The notes beneath the pieces were generated by a model. It made no database searches. It saw nothing but the letters and a program-made list of their open reading frames with translations, and had not been told where the DNA came from. 64,000 bases of DNA from Fragilariopsis cylindrus CCMP1102 (taxonomy: Eukaryota > Bacillariophyta > Bacillariophyceae > Bacillariales > Bacillariaceae): assembly GCA_900095095.1 (NCBI GenBank), contig FMBT01000290.1:310001-374000 (forward strand), read 5' to 3'. This document shows positions 1-10,463 of this stretch, in pieces. The position numbers and the translations under genes are program-made. Each line of letters opens with the position of its first letter. Position 1 is the stretch's first letter.

Positions 1-692
1 TCTAATAAAAATGTCTAGTAGAAGAAATGGAAGATGAAACGAGATGCAAAGTTAGAAAGAAAGAAAGAGGAAAAAGCATCCCACGATATTGAAGGGGGAC
101 TTTCGGTACAACGACACACGAGACAGAACCAATCACCATCAAAGGCAAGTCAAAGTCAACGTACTTGTTCCCATTTACCGGTTGCACCATTCCACCAAAA
201 TCCTCGTGATGGTGCTATAACAGCGTTAGGAGTAGCCGTAGCGCCCTGAACTATTTGCGATACACCGGTAACTACACCACCTCCAAGAACATTCGCACCC
301 TGAACCAAACCACAAACGATACCACTTGCTCCACCAGCAATGCCTCCAATAACTCCTGCTTCCTTATGACCTTCAGCACCCGCTACCGTTGGCATAAGCA
401 CAACAGCTCCACAGGCACCGACCGCACCACGAAGAATATACCCTATACCACTCTGTAATCCTTCTGCGATATGTTTTGGTTTTGCTGTACCCATGATATG
501 TTCCACTTCAGCATTAGCTAAATCATACTCTTCTTGTTCCTGTTTCGATCTTATCATAGCATCATCATTATCACCAGTGCCACCAGGAATTTCTGATGAT
601 TCGGTAATATCTTCTTCAAGATCACTATTACTCTTACCCTTGAAGAATTGACTTGATCGCTTACCAAGGCCGAAACTTTTTCTGGTCGTCAT
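1..692 (-). CDS. Glycine-rich DnaJ-like paralog, 5' part of gene only
   Basis: Partial gene that runs off the left edge. Exon 1 is 692..165 (176 codons). A plain reading stops just past the donor, but GTACGT at 164 and a pyrimidine-rich tract with a branch-like CTAAC ending in TAG at 15 give a 150-nt intron, with exon 2 from 14 off the window in frame. The protein has a charged N-terminus, then a glycine/alanine-rich hydrophobic region of about 90 residues ending in APSRGFWWNGATGKWEQ. This matches the region before the J domain in the neighbouring gene at 1361 (APRKGKWWNEATSEWV), so the two are paralogs. A J domain beyond the edge is inferred, not seen. The glycine/alanine pattern resembles membrane-associating segments. 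Function is unknown. Confidence 0.7.
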
Positions 693-1360
693 TATAATAT
701 TATGTTATTTGTATTGTGTATATTGTGTATCCAAGCGAAGGGAATATTGCCGACAAAACGATCCTTTCACTGCAACCGGTAGAATGATGTAGTATTAATT
801 TTTTCAATTATTATTTCTATTATTACTATTACTATTACTATTACTATTGTTAATATTATTATTATTATTGAATTGATCGTTCTTGATGTTGATGGTACCA
901 ATTTTTGCTCTCTCTCTCTTTTATGCTTTTATGCTCGACAATAAAAGAAAAGAGATAATAGAAATCAATACAACAAATAACTAAAGAGAACTTTTTTCGC
1001 GGACAATTTTCGGCCCATCAACATAGCGGTACTTACGCGACGGGGCAGTAGGATATTAGAGGTAACTAGGACCTACGAAGTACATTGAATATTACATACA
1101 GCTACGACTAAGAAATAAGAGAATGAATCGAAGGAATCGAATCGTACGAAATCATTCTAGTCGAAAACATTTAGTCGTGAAACATTCAACCCGAGCACTA
1201 TCAAGATTCATTCAAGATGGAAAGATTAACCACAAGCGATGATTCTTCTTTCTAACTACTGTATGACAAGATTACACAAATCACAAATCAAGAAAGAGAC
1301 ACAATCAAAATCAACAATAAAAATACAAATACAGGTACAAGTACGAGTACGAAAACAAAG
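693..1360. promoter_or_regulatory. Divergent intergenic region between two paralogs
   Basis: The 668-bp gap separates two oppositely transcribed paralogous genes and must hold both promoters. It contains ATT/ACT trinucleotide runs at about 815-870 and a CT run near 910. I see no clear TATA box or other recognisable motif. The last 100 bp before 1361 is A-rich, as expected of a 5' leader. Confidence 0.5.
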
Positions 1361-3205
1361 ATGACAGAACAACAACAGCAACAGCAGCAGCGACAGTCGG
1401 AAAATACCAAGAATAATGACGACGCGACGAGCAATAGCACGAGTGGCGACGACAAAAGCAAAGAAAAATCTAAAGAGGAACTTGAAAAGGAACAGATAGA
1501 AGCACAGGAACAATTGACCAGTATGGGGATAAAGATGCATAAAAAACCAAAAAATCTCCAACAGGGATTAATGAATGGTGTATCTAATGTTGTTGCTGGT
1601 GCAGTTGGTGGATTAGGTGTCGCTGTGATTGCACCAACAGTAGGATATGCAGCCGGATCAAAGAAGGGTGGTATTGGCGGTGGCATCCTTGGTGCTACTG
1701 CAGGTGCAGCAGTTGGGGTCCTAGGTGCGGCTGGATTTATTGTTGGCGGAGCTGTCGTCGGCGTGGTCAATGTTGCACGAGGTGTTGCAGCTGTACCACA
1801 ATCTATATCAGCTCCACGGAAAGGAAAATGGTGGAATGAAGCAACTAGTGAATGGGTTTCAACAGATCTCAAAGATATTCAAGTACCCGATAATGACAAT
1901 GATCTACTAGGAGGTATCGAAAAAGATCTAGATAGTAGTACTAATACAAACACGCCATCATCAGTCGGAGGACAAGTCGTCGTCAAAGATATGTACTATT
2001 ATAATGCATTAGAAGTAGAATCGAATGCAGATGGATCTAAGATTAAACGACAATATTATCTTATGGCACGTAAATATCATCCTGATAAGAATCCGGATGA
2101 TCCAGCCGCTACTGAAAAGTTCAAGTTGGCAGCAGAAGCGTATCAAGTCTTATCTGATCCTGACCAACGCACGAAGTACGATAAAGTTGGAAAAGATTCG
2201 TTAGATAAAACTGCCAATGATGACCAAAAAATGGACGCATCAATTTTGGTAGCTTTCTTATTCGGTTCTGATAAATTCAATGATTATGTTGGTAGACTTG
2301 CCGCATCGACTTCTGCAATGTTAGGCGATACGACCAGACTGAGTATTACGGACGCTCGTATCCTACAGGAGCGCCGTGTTGCTCGGTTAGCTATGAAGTT
2401 AGCAGATAGAATGCAACCTTGGGCCGTTGACGGAAAATTTGAAGAAACAGAAAATACGTGGAGAACACAAACCGTAGAACTGGCAAAGGCTAGTTATGGT
2501 TGGGAAATGCTTCAAGTGATTGGCATGGCTGTAAGTCATGGTAGTGCGCGTGTTATAATACTATATTTTCTTCTATTGATATTTACACGTTCCAATAATA
2601 TCGATCTTTCTCTCACACTAACATTATACTTATTTTACACTGTTCTCACTTTTTTATTTTGATAGTACGAGGTAACTGCCGTGCAATTTCTGGGATCCAA
2701 TGATTCTGGTATTGGTATGCCATCTATTGCAAAGTGGGCTAGTGGACAAAAGGCTGCTAGACAATCGGGTAAGGCTCGAAGTAAGAACCAATGGAAATCA
2801 TTGACGGCAACGATGGATGGTATGAAGATCCAATCAGAATATGAAAAGAAATTACAAGCTGCAACGTCCGAAGAAGAAAAAAGAAAGCTTGAACAAGAGA
2901 TGTCAGAAGCAACTACAGATATAATGTTGAGAATTATTTGGACTACAACCTCTGTCGATATCACATCTACCATCCATGAAGCATGTCAGATGGTATTTTT
3001 TGATCAAAATGTTGATAAGAAAACTCGAGAGTTGCGTGCCAAAGCTATAAAACGGCTAGGAAAAATATTCCGAGAATGTCCCGAACCACAATACCCCGAA
3101 GGAGAAAAACACAATGCTAAGGTACTCTTTGAGGAAGCTGCAATGGCGGCTACATTGGAAACTATCAAGCGCAAGGACGAGGCCAATTTCGAAGCCCATA
3201 ATTAG
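1361..3205 (+). CDS. J-domain co-chaperone with DnaJ-X domain and glycine-rich N-terminal region
   Basis: Two exons, 1361..2530 and 2666..3205, giving 569 residues. The 135-nt intron has GTAAGT at its start and TTTTGATAG at its end. Without splicing the frame stops at 2662, while the second exon continues the DnaJ-X domain in frame. Order of parts: a Q-rich and charged N-terminus; a glycine/alanine-rich segment at about 69-155; a J domain at about 209-275 with the HPD motif at 240-242 (KYHPDKNPDDP); then a DnaJ-X domain (AFLFGSDKFNDYVGRLA onward); and a charged C-terminus. J domains stimulate Hsp70 ATPase, and the X-domain class includes yeast Caj1/Djp1-type proteins. The client is unknown. 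The partner gene on the opposite strand shares the glycine-rich block. Confidence 0.88.
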
Positions 3206-3334
3206 ACCCCTTAAACAAATTTTATTAGAATACCATCTAACCCGGAACGATTACACAATGTGAGATAGGTACAACTATACTTCAGTCTCATACAGTAATA
3301 GCAAGTGATCATATTTGCTTCTCTTCCCTATGTC

Positions 3335-3388
3335 TGTATCTATCTATCTATCTATCTGTATGTATATATATATATATATATATATATC
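3335..3388. repeat. Microsatellite (TCTA)n then (TA)n
   Basis: A TCTA tetranucleotide run of about 5 units passes into a TA run of about 13 units. It lies in the 310-bp gap between two convergent genes, downstream of the DnaJ gene stop and close to the 3' end of the gene on the minus strand. Nothing else is evident in this gap. Confidence 0.9.
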
Positions 3389-3515
3389 ACTGGTCTCATC
3401 TATCATCATCAAGATCACCAAGATATACTGTTTGATACCATAATTGATCAAATACAGGCTTAAGTAATTTTGCACATCCTGTCTTCTTGCTGTAGTGTCG
3501 AACGTTTATTTCGTA

Positions 3516-4706
3516 TTAATCATGCTGCTTTTGTAGAAGCCTGTAGTACAGCATGCGGCTCCAGTATTCCATAGGTCCGGGTAGACAAAAATGAGAACCA
3601 TCAAAGCTTGAATCCCCTCGCGCTAACATCATGGGTGAGGTGTCCAAAATCTGAAATTTGCGAATTGAATTATTCCGATGCAGAAAAACCTCAAAAGCAA
3701 TACGATTTTGTGTTGGTTGTTCAGGGCGCGATCCACCATACATTGACCATTTTGCATCCATTTGAGGCTCAACACTTCCTGACTTGGAAGAATTAGTATC
3801 CCAGTCGCCGGCACCTTTGAGGAAATGCCTCACAGTTGTTGTCCTAAAGAAGATGTTGCTGTCGGGTATTCCACCAAAAGGAGATGTTAATGTCGACTTC
3901 AATAGTGCTCTATAAGACTCGGTCCAGTTTGAACCAAGTTTATATCCCACATGATGCCCAAGATTGAAGACAGCATAGTCTCGCTCTGTTGCATGGATTT
4001 CAATAGGTTGCGATACAAATTTCACTCTTTCATTCGCTTCCTCGGATGACATGCCAAGTACATGGATAAATTCACAACGCATAGCTTGACTCCACTGCCT
4101 CGTAAGACTATCACCAACGAGGTAAATCGTACTGTTACGAAGAGCTTCTTGTACTTGCTGCTTGTATTTAGCTGGGTCTTCATTTGACAAGACACGATAC
4201 TGGGGTAATTGTGATTGCCACACCCAAGGATCATTCGCGGATAGAATTCCAGGACTGTTTGCAATTGCGTTCGAGGTCATCGAATTGTGTCTAGACTTTT
4301 TTGCAATGTCATTGCTTTTTTTCCATGCATTTTCATCATGACAATTTCCCTGACGCTCTTGGTCAAGACATATTAGATGATCTTGTGAAGGGTGAATGGC
4401 TTGAATGCCAGGTTTATATACCCATTCTCCTGCTTCTTTAGCAGGGAACGATGAATAATGTACTTTGGTATAAAATCCAAATTCGTTGAATTCATTATCC
4501 GTGTCCTTGGTGATGTCCTTAACCTTGGGTTTGTTGTCCTTGTCTTCATTGGCCAATACGGTGGGATCCTTCGAATGGTTTTGATTCTGATTTGCTTTCT
4601 TTTTTATCTCAATGGTATCGGAAATCTTAAACGTTGAGGACACAAGGGCAAGCAATAGTACAGGGATGAAGATAGAGAGCGACCATTTACAGGCGTAGAA
4701 AGCCAT
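3516..4706 (-). CDS. PC-esterase / TBL-like type II membrane protein
   Basis: A single exon of 396 residues. An N-terminal hydrophobic helix (about 9-25) suggests a type II membrane protein facing the secretory lumen. The catalytic signatures of the PC-esterase family, which includes plant TBL polysaccharide O-acetyltransferases and CASD1-like sialate O-acetyltransferases, are present: a GDS motif at about 198-200 (YLVGDSLTRQW) and a C-terminal DxxH motif at about 369-372 (FDGSHFCLPGP) that would supply Asp and His. The likely job is O-acetyl transfer to, or removal from, cell-surface or wall glycans in the Golgi. Substrate cannot be told from sequence. A 370-bp gap upstream separates it from the divergent FEN1 gene. 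Confidence 0.78.
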   Translation of the reverse strand: MAFYACKWSLSIFIPVLLLALVSSTFKISDTIEIKKKANQNQNHSKDPTVLANEDKDNKPKVKDITKDTDNEFNEFGFYTKVHYSSFPAKEAGEWVYKPGIQAIHPSQDHLICLDQERQGNCHDENAWKKSNDIAKKSRHNSMTSNAIANSPGILSANDPWVWQSQLPQYRVLSNEDPAKYKQQVQEALRNSTIYLVGDSLTRQWSQAMRCEFIHVLGMSSEEANERVKFVSQPIEIHATERDYAVFNLGHHVGYKLGSNWTESYRALLKSTLTSPFGGIPDSNIFFRTTTVRHFLKGAGDWDTNSSKSGSVEPQMDAKWSMYGGSRPEQPTQNRIAFEVFLHRNNSIRKFQILDTSPMMLARGDSSFDGSHFCLPGPMEYWSRMLYYRLLQKQHD

Positions 4707-5076
4707 ATTGTTTTGTTACGTGGTTTGCGTATTGTTGCACTATTTTAGGGTCGATGGTGGATGTTGGCCCTGGTCGACCGTTCCAGGAGTCGAGGTGCAT
4801 TTTACGTCGTACCGGCCTAGGACGGTAATAGTTGTTGTTGTTGTTTTGTTATATCATTAAAAGAAATCGAAATTTTTTATAGGGTTTCCCCCATACACTT
4901 TGTCATTGGGGGGGGCGCCATTTTGCTGAAAATCGAATGAACGCCGTTTTGTACAAATCAAAAAATCAATTCAGATTGAAGATTGAATAATAAGTACTCG
5001 ATTGAATGAATCAAAATCATTCATCCGCCTGTGCCTACATAATATCATTCTAATCACCTTTTATTAGCTGCACAAA
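4707..5076. other. Divergent intergenic region, PC-esterase / FEN1
   Basis: A 370-bp gap between two genes transcribed away from each other, so it holds both promoters. It contains a GTT-trinucleotide run near 4830 and a run of eight G near 4907. No RNA gene or repeat family was seen. Confidence 0.5.
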
Positions 5077-6780
5077 ATGGGAATCAAAGGGCTTGCTAAA
5101 CTGCTCTCAGACGAAGCTCCTGATGTAAGTTATGACGTTTCGACGTTTCGACGATTTGATATTCGATGTAATCGTCGATTGATTTTTGATGATACGTCTC
5201 TTTTGTTATTGCATTTGGAATGTCGTCCGTTTTTCTCATCACCTTTTCTCCATACTGCTACACGCTCTACACCACTCTTCAATGATGCACTTTTTTCCCT
5301 GGTACTATAATATTGCTGACACACAGTGTATTCGAGAGGTTGAATTCAAATCACTTCATGGACGGAAAGTTGCTATCGATGCATCGATGGCAATATATCA
5401 GTTTCTGATCGCTGTACGATCAGGAGGGCCTAATCAACAGGCTATGATGTTGACGAATGCTGATGGCGAAACAACGTCTCATATCCAGGGGATGTTTAAT
5501 CGTACAATTCGATTCTTAACAGAAGGTATGAAACCTGTTTTTGTCTTTGATGGGAAGGCACCACAAATGAAATCAGGTGAATTAGAAAAGCGACGAGAAA
5601 AACGTAAAAAGGCAGAAGAGGAATTGAAAAAAGCTGCCGACGATGATAACGTAGAAGAGATGGACAAACATTCGAAACGGTTAGCACGTGCTGGACGGAA
5701 AGAAAATGAAGATTGTAAGAAATTACTTCGTTTGATGGGTGTACCAGTTGTTGTTGCACCCATGGAGGCAGAAGCTCAAGCGGCTGCACTTTGTAAGGCT
5801 GGTTTAGTGTATGCAACCGGTACGGAAGATATGGACGCGTTAACATTCGCAACGCCGATCCTGATTCGTAAAATGACGTTTGCGAATCAAGCGGCGAAAG
5901 GTGCAAAGATTCAACAGATGAATTATAAGAAAGCGGTGGAAGGATTAGAATTAACTCACGAACAGTTTGTTGATTTATGCATCCTTATGGGATGTGACTA
6001 TTGTGATACAATCAAAGGAATCGGCCCTAAAACTGCTCTTAAATTGATTAAGGAACATGGAAGTATTGAAAAGATTATACCAGCTTTACAAGATGTTGTA
6101 AATAAGGATGGTATTAAAAAGTACACAATTCCTAAAAATTGGATCCCCGATGATGATGAGAAAGACGAAGACGCTACCACCGATGAGGAGGGAGGAGATG
6201 AAAAACATGCAAAGAATGAAGAAGCAAAAGCACCATCCGAAGAAGATGAGGAGAAACCCGTTCCCGCATACGTCTTAGCAAGGGAATTATTTTTTAACCA
6301 CGAGGTTGACACGGATGTGGAACTCAAATGGACAGCACCCAAAAAGGAAGAATTGACTAAGTTCCTTGTGGAAGAGGCAGGCTTGTAAGTTATTTTGAGA
6401 TGTTGGAGGAGATGGTTCGAATGTAGTCAGAGCTTGTGACTTTATATCGTCGATTGTGGTATATTTCTAGCTCGCTCGCTAATTCACCAACTCTTTACCT
6501 CTATCTCATTGTGTGCTTTCTCTCTCATTATTGTTACCATTTACTGTCCTATACCTGCACATCATTTAGTAACGCCGACCGTGTCAAGGCGTCCATCGAA
6601 AAACTTGACAAGGCGCACACTGCAAATCGCAAACCTCAAGCTAGAATGGATTCCTTCTTTGCAGTCAAATCAAATCCAGCCGCTGACGCAAAACGTAAAA
6701 AGAAATTACAAGACGATAAGGCCAAAAAAAAGCAAAAGGTAAGTGATGATCGTAAGAAAAAGGTCAAGGGTAAGAAATAG
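5077..6780 (+). CDS. FEN1: Flap endonuclease 1
   Basis: Three exons, 5077..5124, 5327..6384 and 6570..6780, give 438 residues. Introns are 202 and 185 nt with GTAAGT donors. Exon 1 encodes the conserved start MGIKGLAKLLSDEAPD, whose free N-terminal glycine belongs to the active site. Exon 2 holds the XPG-N block (KVAIDASMAIYQFL), the arch and the XPG-I block (EAEAQAA, ATGTEDMDALTF), then the helix-hairpin-helix region (GCDYCDTIKGIGPKTAL). Exon 3 begins at the conserved EEAGF and carries a PCNA-binding PIP box (QARMDSFF), then a lysine-rich tail. FEN1 removes 5' flaps during Okazaki fragment maturation and long-patch base excision repair. An acidic insert of about 40 residues after the helix-hairpin-helix region is the main departure from animal FEN1. 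Confidence 0.96.
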
Positions 6781-7088
6781 ATCAAAGACAACAAAACAAA
6801 ATACAAAATAGTACAGCATGAAATGACGATGAGAGCAATCGATGAGTACTGTACAATACAGCACGAACCCCCGAATATTGCACAATAATCTTCGTCACGG
6901 TGTGAAAACGTTGGGTAGTACTACGCAAGAAACTTGGGAACGATAAAATTCATAAACATAGCAAAAGTAGAATATCACTAAATATGTGTACGATTGTATT
7001 GATTGTGACGATTTGGATGATGATAATAATATTATATATTACAACAATTCTATTACAATAATAATTTTTCTTTAAAGCTATTACTAGT
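6781..7088. other. Convergent 3' intergenic region
   Basis: A 308-bp AT-rich gap between the 3' ends of FEN1 and the F-box gene. It contains AATAAT/ATATTATA tracts that could serve polyadenylation on both strands. No other feature was seen. Confidence 0.4.
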
Positions 7089-9260
7089 CTATGTGCGTGC
7101 GTGTATTATAGTCTTGATTTGATTTAACTGAGTTTGTGGTCTCAAGTTTTGTGTAGTAGGAGCAATCGCTTGACACATATTGTCACACAAAAAAGGACAG
7201 TCACAAGAGAAGGTACAATAAGATCCAAGAAAAGTATCGTGTCCCTTGTGACATTGTCGTAGACACTCAACACAAAATCCACGATCGAGTGCAGGAATCA
7301 ATTTGCAATCGATGCAATGATACATAGCACCATGTGGGACGGCTGCGGTGAGTCGTTGAGATTGAGTTCGCACTGTACAGCATGATCTGAGATCTTCATT
7401 TGGTCGTGGTGTTGCTATTGTCGTTGCTGTTGTTGTTGCTGCTGCTTTCGCTGTTTTTGACGTTCTATCTGTTAAAAATTCTCGTTGATTGACAAATTTT
7501 AATGTTCTATGTATACATGGATCATTGCGTAACAGTACAGATAATGATGGAGATCCGAGGGAAATATCCTTTGCATTTATTTCCACTAGAAACGGAAGTT
7601 TTTGTACGGTTTTATGAACAACGGAAGGTTTCACGTTAACACAATTCTCAATGTCTAGAACAATCAGGGATTCTATCCTTGATATAGCTTCAATGGCACA
7701 GCTGGTAATTTTTGGGAGACTTGCAATCTTTAAAATAGTTAACGATGATCGTACAATTCGTCTCCGCTTATTGGTGGACGAAGATGATTTTCTTATTTCT
7801 TCCGTTTCATTTTCGCTGCTGATGCTATTATCTCTTCGACGCAGGTCGCGACACAATGCAATGACACCATCATCGCTAATCTCAAAACAAGCAGAAACAT
7901 CCACTTCCCCCAGTACATGACAATGCTTACCCAAGGCTTCCAAGGCTGAATTTCCTATACTCCCAGCCCGCATTTGAAAGCATCTCAAAGTTTTACCACA
8001 GTTGACTGCTAAAGCATGAATTTCCCAATCTCTTACACTCTCACACCCCGACAGATGAATTTCTCTTATGCATCTACCAAGTGAAAAAGTTGCGACGCTC
8101 CCTCGAAAGATCCCGGTTCGTGGATGACCTGCTCCATTTAATACTAAATGCTTGATTTTAAGACGGAACGTGTCTTCCTTCCTCCATATGAATACGTCAG
8201 GCGCGGAATCAAGAATGTCGTCCCTTAAGTTTCTAATGTCATCGACGACACCATCTTCACCGTTCAGTGCACGGAGACGGAGACGGTTCAGACAGTTCTG
8301 AGCGTTCTGATCCCTCACTTGAGCAGCTTGCATGTACTCTAAACTTCTATTTAAGTACGTGTTCATAGTACTATAGACTTCGGGACAAACTAATCGTAAT
8401 GGTTTAGTCCCACTCAAATCGATGGATTCGATAGAATCAGGAAGTTTATCCACAAAGTATTCCTCTGCATCGGCGGATTCTTTATCTTTTAGATGAGTCA
8501 AGCCATGTAGATCTACATGTTTCAAAGAATTCAAGTTCCCAAGTAATTGAAACAGATGTGAGGTACGAATAGTTTGTGAACAAGATCCCAAAGAAAGAGA
8601 GAGGAGTTCCCCATGACACCGTTCAATACAATCAAGGATATCGGGACCCACCGATTTGCAGCCGTTCAAATGAAGATGACGTATTGTTTTTGGACAATCA
8701 TTTAAATATTGTAAAAGAAGTCCAGAGTCTAGACGTCTACAATTTGTAAAATCAATAGTCACCAAAGACAAAGTACGAAGTTTAGGAAGCCAAGAAGATC
8801 CAGTAATCCCTCTCAAATTGGAGAATTCTAAACGTTCCAATCGATAATTATTCCTGGTGGGCCTGCTGATGGCGGGCCGAGAATGAGAAAAATGATGAGA
8901 AGGAAGAAGTAATTTCAGTAAAATTTGTACTGTCATTTGCTGTCGTCCTTGATTTTCTGTGTTGAAACTATTCGGATACTTCTTGAGTAAAAAACTAAAG
9001 GAAATAGAATTGGTAGAGCAGAGATTAAGACGAATAGGCGTCGCGAAGAATGATCGTGATGCTCGAAGCATTGTAATGTAATCGGACGCATCACAATAAC
9101 TCAGCATTTCAACTAGTAGGTTAAGTGGTAATACACCCATTAGGTTGTCATTGTCATTGCCATTGCCATTGTCATTGTCATTGTCGCCTCGGTCATCTTC
9201 TTCATTATGTTTTCGTGAAGACATCTTATATGGTACAAGTAATTCTACAACGACCCCCAA
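7089..9260 (-). CDS. F-box / leucine-rich-repeat protein with C-terminal UBR-type zinc finger
   Basis: A single exon of 723 residues, or 711 if the second ATG (9224, MSSRKHNEEDD) is used; the first twelve residues look leader-like. After an Asp/Asn/Gly-rich stretch comes an F-box-like helix region (VLPLNLLVEMLSYCDASDY). Leucine-rich repeats follow (LRTLSLVTIDFTNC, LRCFQMRAGSIGNSALEALG), with spacing typical of FBXL substrate receptors. The last 100 residues form a Cys/His-rich module with UBR-box spacing (YHCIDC, GFCVECLRQCHKGHD, TFSCDC). F-box proteins bring substrates to SCF ubiquitin ligases. A UBR box suggests recognition of a protein terminus or another zinc-bound ligand. FBXO11 pairs an F-box with a UBR box, but with a beta-helix rather than LRRs. 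Confidence 0.8.
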   Translation of the reverse strand: MGVVVELLVPYKMSSRKHNEEDDRGDNDNDNGNGNDNDNLMGVLPLNLLVEMLSYCDASDYITMLRASRSFFATPIRLNLCSTNSISFSFLLKKYPNSFNTENQGRQQMTVQILLKLLLPSHHFSHSRPAISRPTRNNYRLERLEFSNLRGITGSSWLPKLRTLSLVTIDFTNCRRLDSGLLLQYLNDCPKTIRHLHLNGCKSVGPDILDCIERCHGELLSLSLGSCSQTIRTSHLFQLLGNLNSLKHVDLHGLTHLKDKESADAEEYFVDKLPDSIESIDLSGTKPLRLVCPEVYSTMNTYLNRSLEYMQAAQVRDQNAQNCLNRLRLRALNGEDGVVDDIRNLRDDILDSAPDVFIWRKEDTFRLKIKHLVLNGAGHPRTGIFRGSVATFSLGRCIREIHLSGCESVRDWEIHALAVNCGKTLRCFQMRAGSIGNSALEALGKHCHVLGEVDVSACFEISDDGVIALCRDLRRRDNSISSENETEEIRKSSSSTNKRRRIVRSSLTILKIASLPKITSCAIEAISRIESLIVLDIENCVNVKPSVVHKTVQKLPFLVEINAKDISLGSPSLSVLLRNDPCIHRTLKFVNQREFLTDRTSKTAKAAATTTATTIATPRPNEDLRSCCTVRTQSQRLTAAVPHGAMYHCIDCKLIPALDRGFCVECLRQCHKGHDTFLGSYCTFSCDCPFLCDNMCQAIAPTTQNLRPQTQLNQIKTIIHART

Positions 9261-9736
9261 CGAGATCTAAGTCGTCATTTCTGAGCTCTACATGAGGGAA
9301 TTCAATTCTGTTTCTTCTTAGTTGCTATTGTTGGTTGACTTTGTTGTTGTCACGATGTTGTAATTTGCTCATCATTCCTCATTCGTCGTCTTTTTTGTGA
9401 TCAGGAAGGGGCGCACGGTAATCTAGAAAGATTTGAAAATATTTTTTCATTTTGAGTGAGGCACGTCTGGCCTTCGTCGTAATCGAGGTAAAATTTAAAC
9501 GCACCATTCACACAAAACATGATCCGATTTGATTCATGCCGTAAACGCACAACGAACAACAACAACAATACAAACCACCTTCTTGCATTAATGTCAACGA
9601 AGAGACACCACCACGAAAGTTGTAGAGAAGAAGCAAAACCCGAAAGAATAGGCATCATTAATAGCAGCGTCAACCTGTCACCAACTCAACAAAAAATTAA
9701 GATATTAATAAACAAAATTTATCATCATCAATCATC
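9261..9736. other. Divergent intergenic region, F-box / RPB8
   Basis: A 476-bp gap between divergent genes, so it holds both promoters. It contains CAA-repeat runs near 9553 and TTG/GTT runs near 9320-9360. Small open frames here look like shadows with no family features. Confidence 0.45.
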
Positions 9737-10180
9737 ATGGAAACATCAGCAAAGGTTACCTTATTTGAGGATATTTTTGAAGTTACCGCATTGAATCCTG
9801 ATGGATATAAATTTGATCGAGTGAATAGAATCCAAGCTGTGGGGACAACATTTGAATGTGACCTACTATTGGATATAAATTGTGAAATTTACAATCTACG
9901 AGAAGCTGATAAGGTGACATTGGTGCTAGCATCGACGTTACATCTCGATGGAAGTCCCGCGGATCATTTGTCCTACTCACCCAGCACAGAACCAACATTA
10001 GCAGATAACTACGAATACGTGATGCATGGTCGTGTCTTTGATATTAGTTACAAAAAGGATGGAACGGCGGTCTTGGCCTTAAGTTTTGGGGGACTCCTGA
10101 TGAGACTCACCGGGGATCAACGACATTTAGCGAATGTCCTACCAGATATGAGATTATATTTACTACTCAAGAAAGACTGA
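9737..10180 (+). CDS. RPB8: DNA-directed RNA polymerases I, II and III subunit RPABC3 (RPB8)
   Basis: A single exon of 147 residues, the usual RPB8 length. The family landmarks are in order: LFEDIFEV at the N-terminus, PDGYKFDRVNRIQA, a central DLLLDINCEIYNL, TLHLDGSP, the conserved LADNYEYVMHGRVFDI block and the C-terminal SFGGLLMRLTGDQRHL with LYLLLKK. RPB8 is an OB-fold subunit shared by all three nuclear RNA polymerases. The start ATG follows an A-rich leader and begins exactly where the family begins. Confidence 0.96.
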   Translation: METSAKVTLFEDIFEVTALNPDGYKFDRVNRIQAVGTTFECDLLLDINCEIYNLREADKVTLVLASTLHLDGSPADHLSYSPSTEPTLADNYEYVMHGRVFDISYKKDGTAVLALSFGGLLMRLTGDQRHLANVLPDMRLYLLLKKD

Positions 10181-10463
10181 AGAACCATCACATATCACTC
10201 ACAAGAAGTAGAATTGAACCAGTCTCGACTAACGATGATGAAGAACGAACGAATTAAATAATAATTATTAACGTTATTGATGTTGATTGTGTTTCTTCTT
10301 TTAATTATCTATCATTAAGTTATTCCAAGAATGTATCAGATTTTTAAAATTCATAATAAAGGATTGGACATTCGTATCTACATAGTCTTCAGTATAGATT
10401 CAAATCATACAGCCACGATGTTCATGTTTAGATAATGTTTTTCGACACAAGAAGGTGTTTTCT

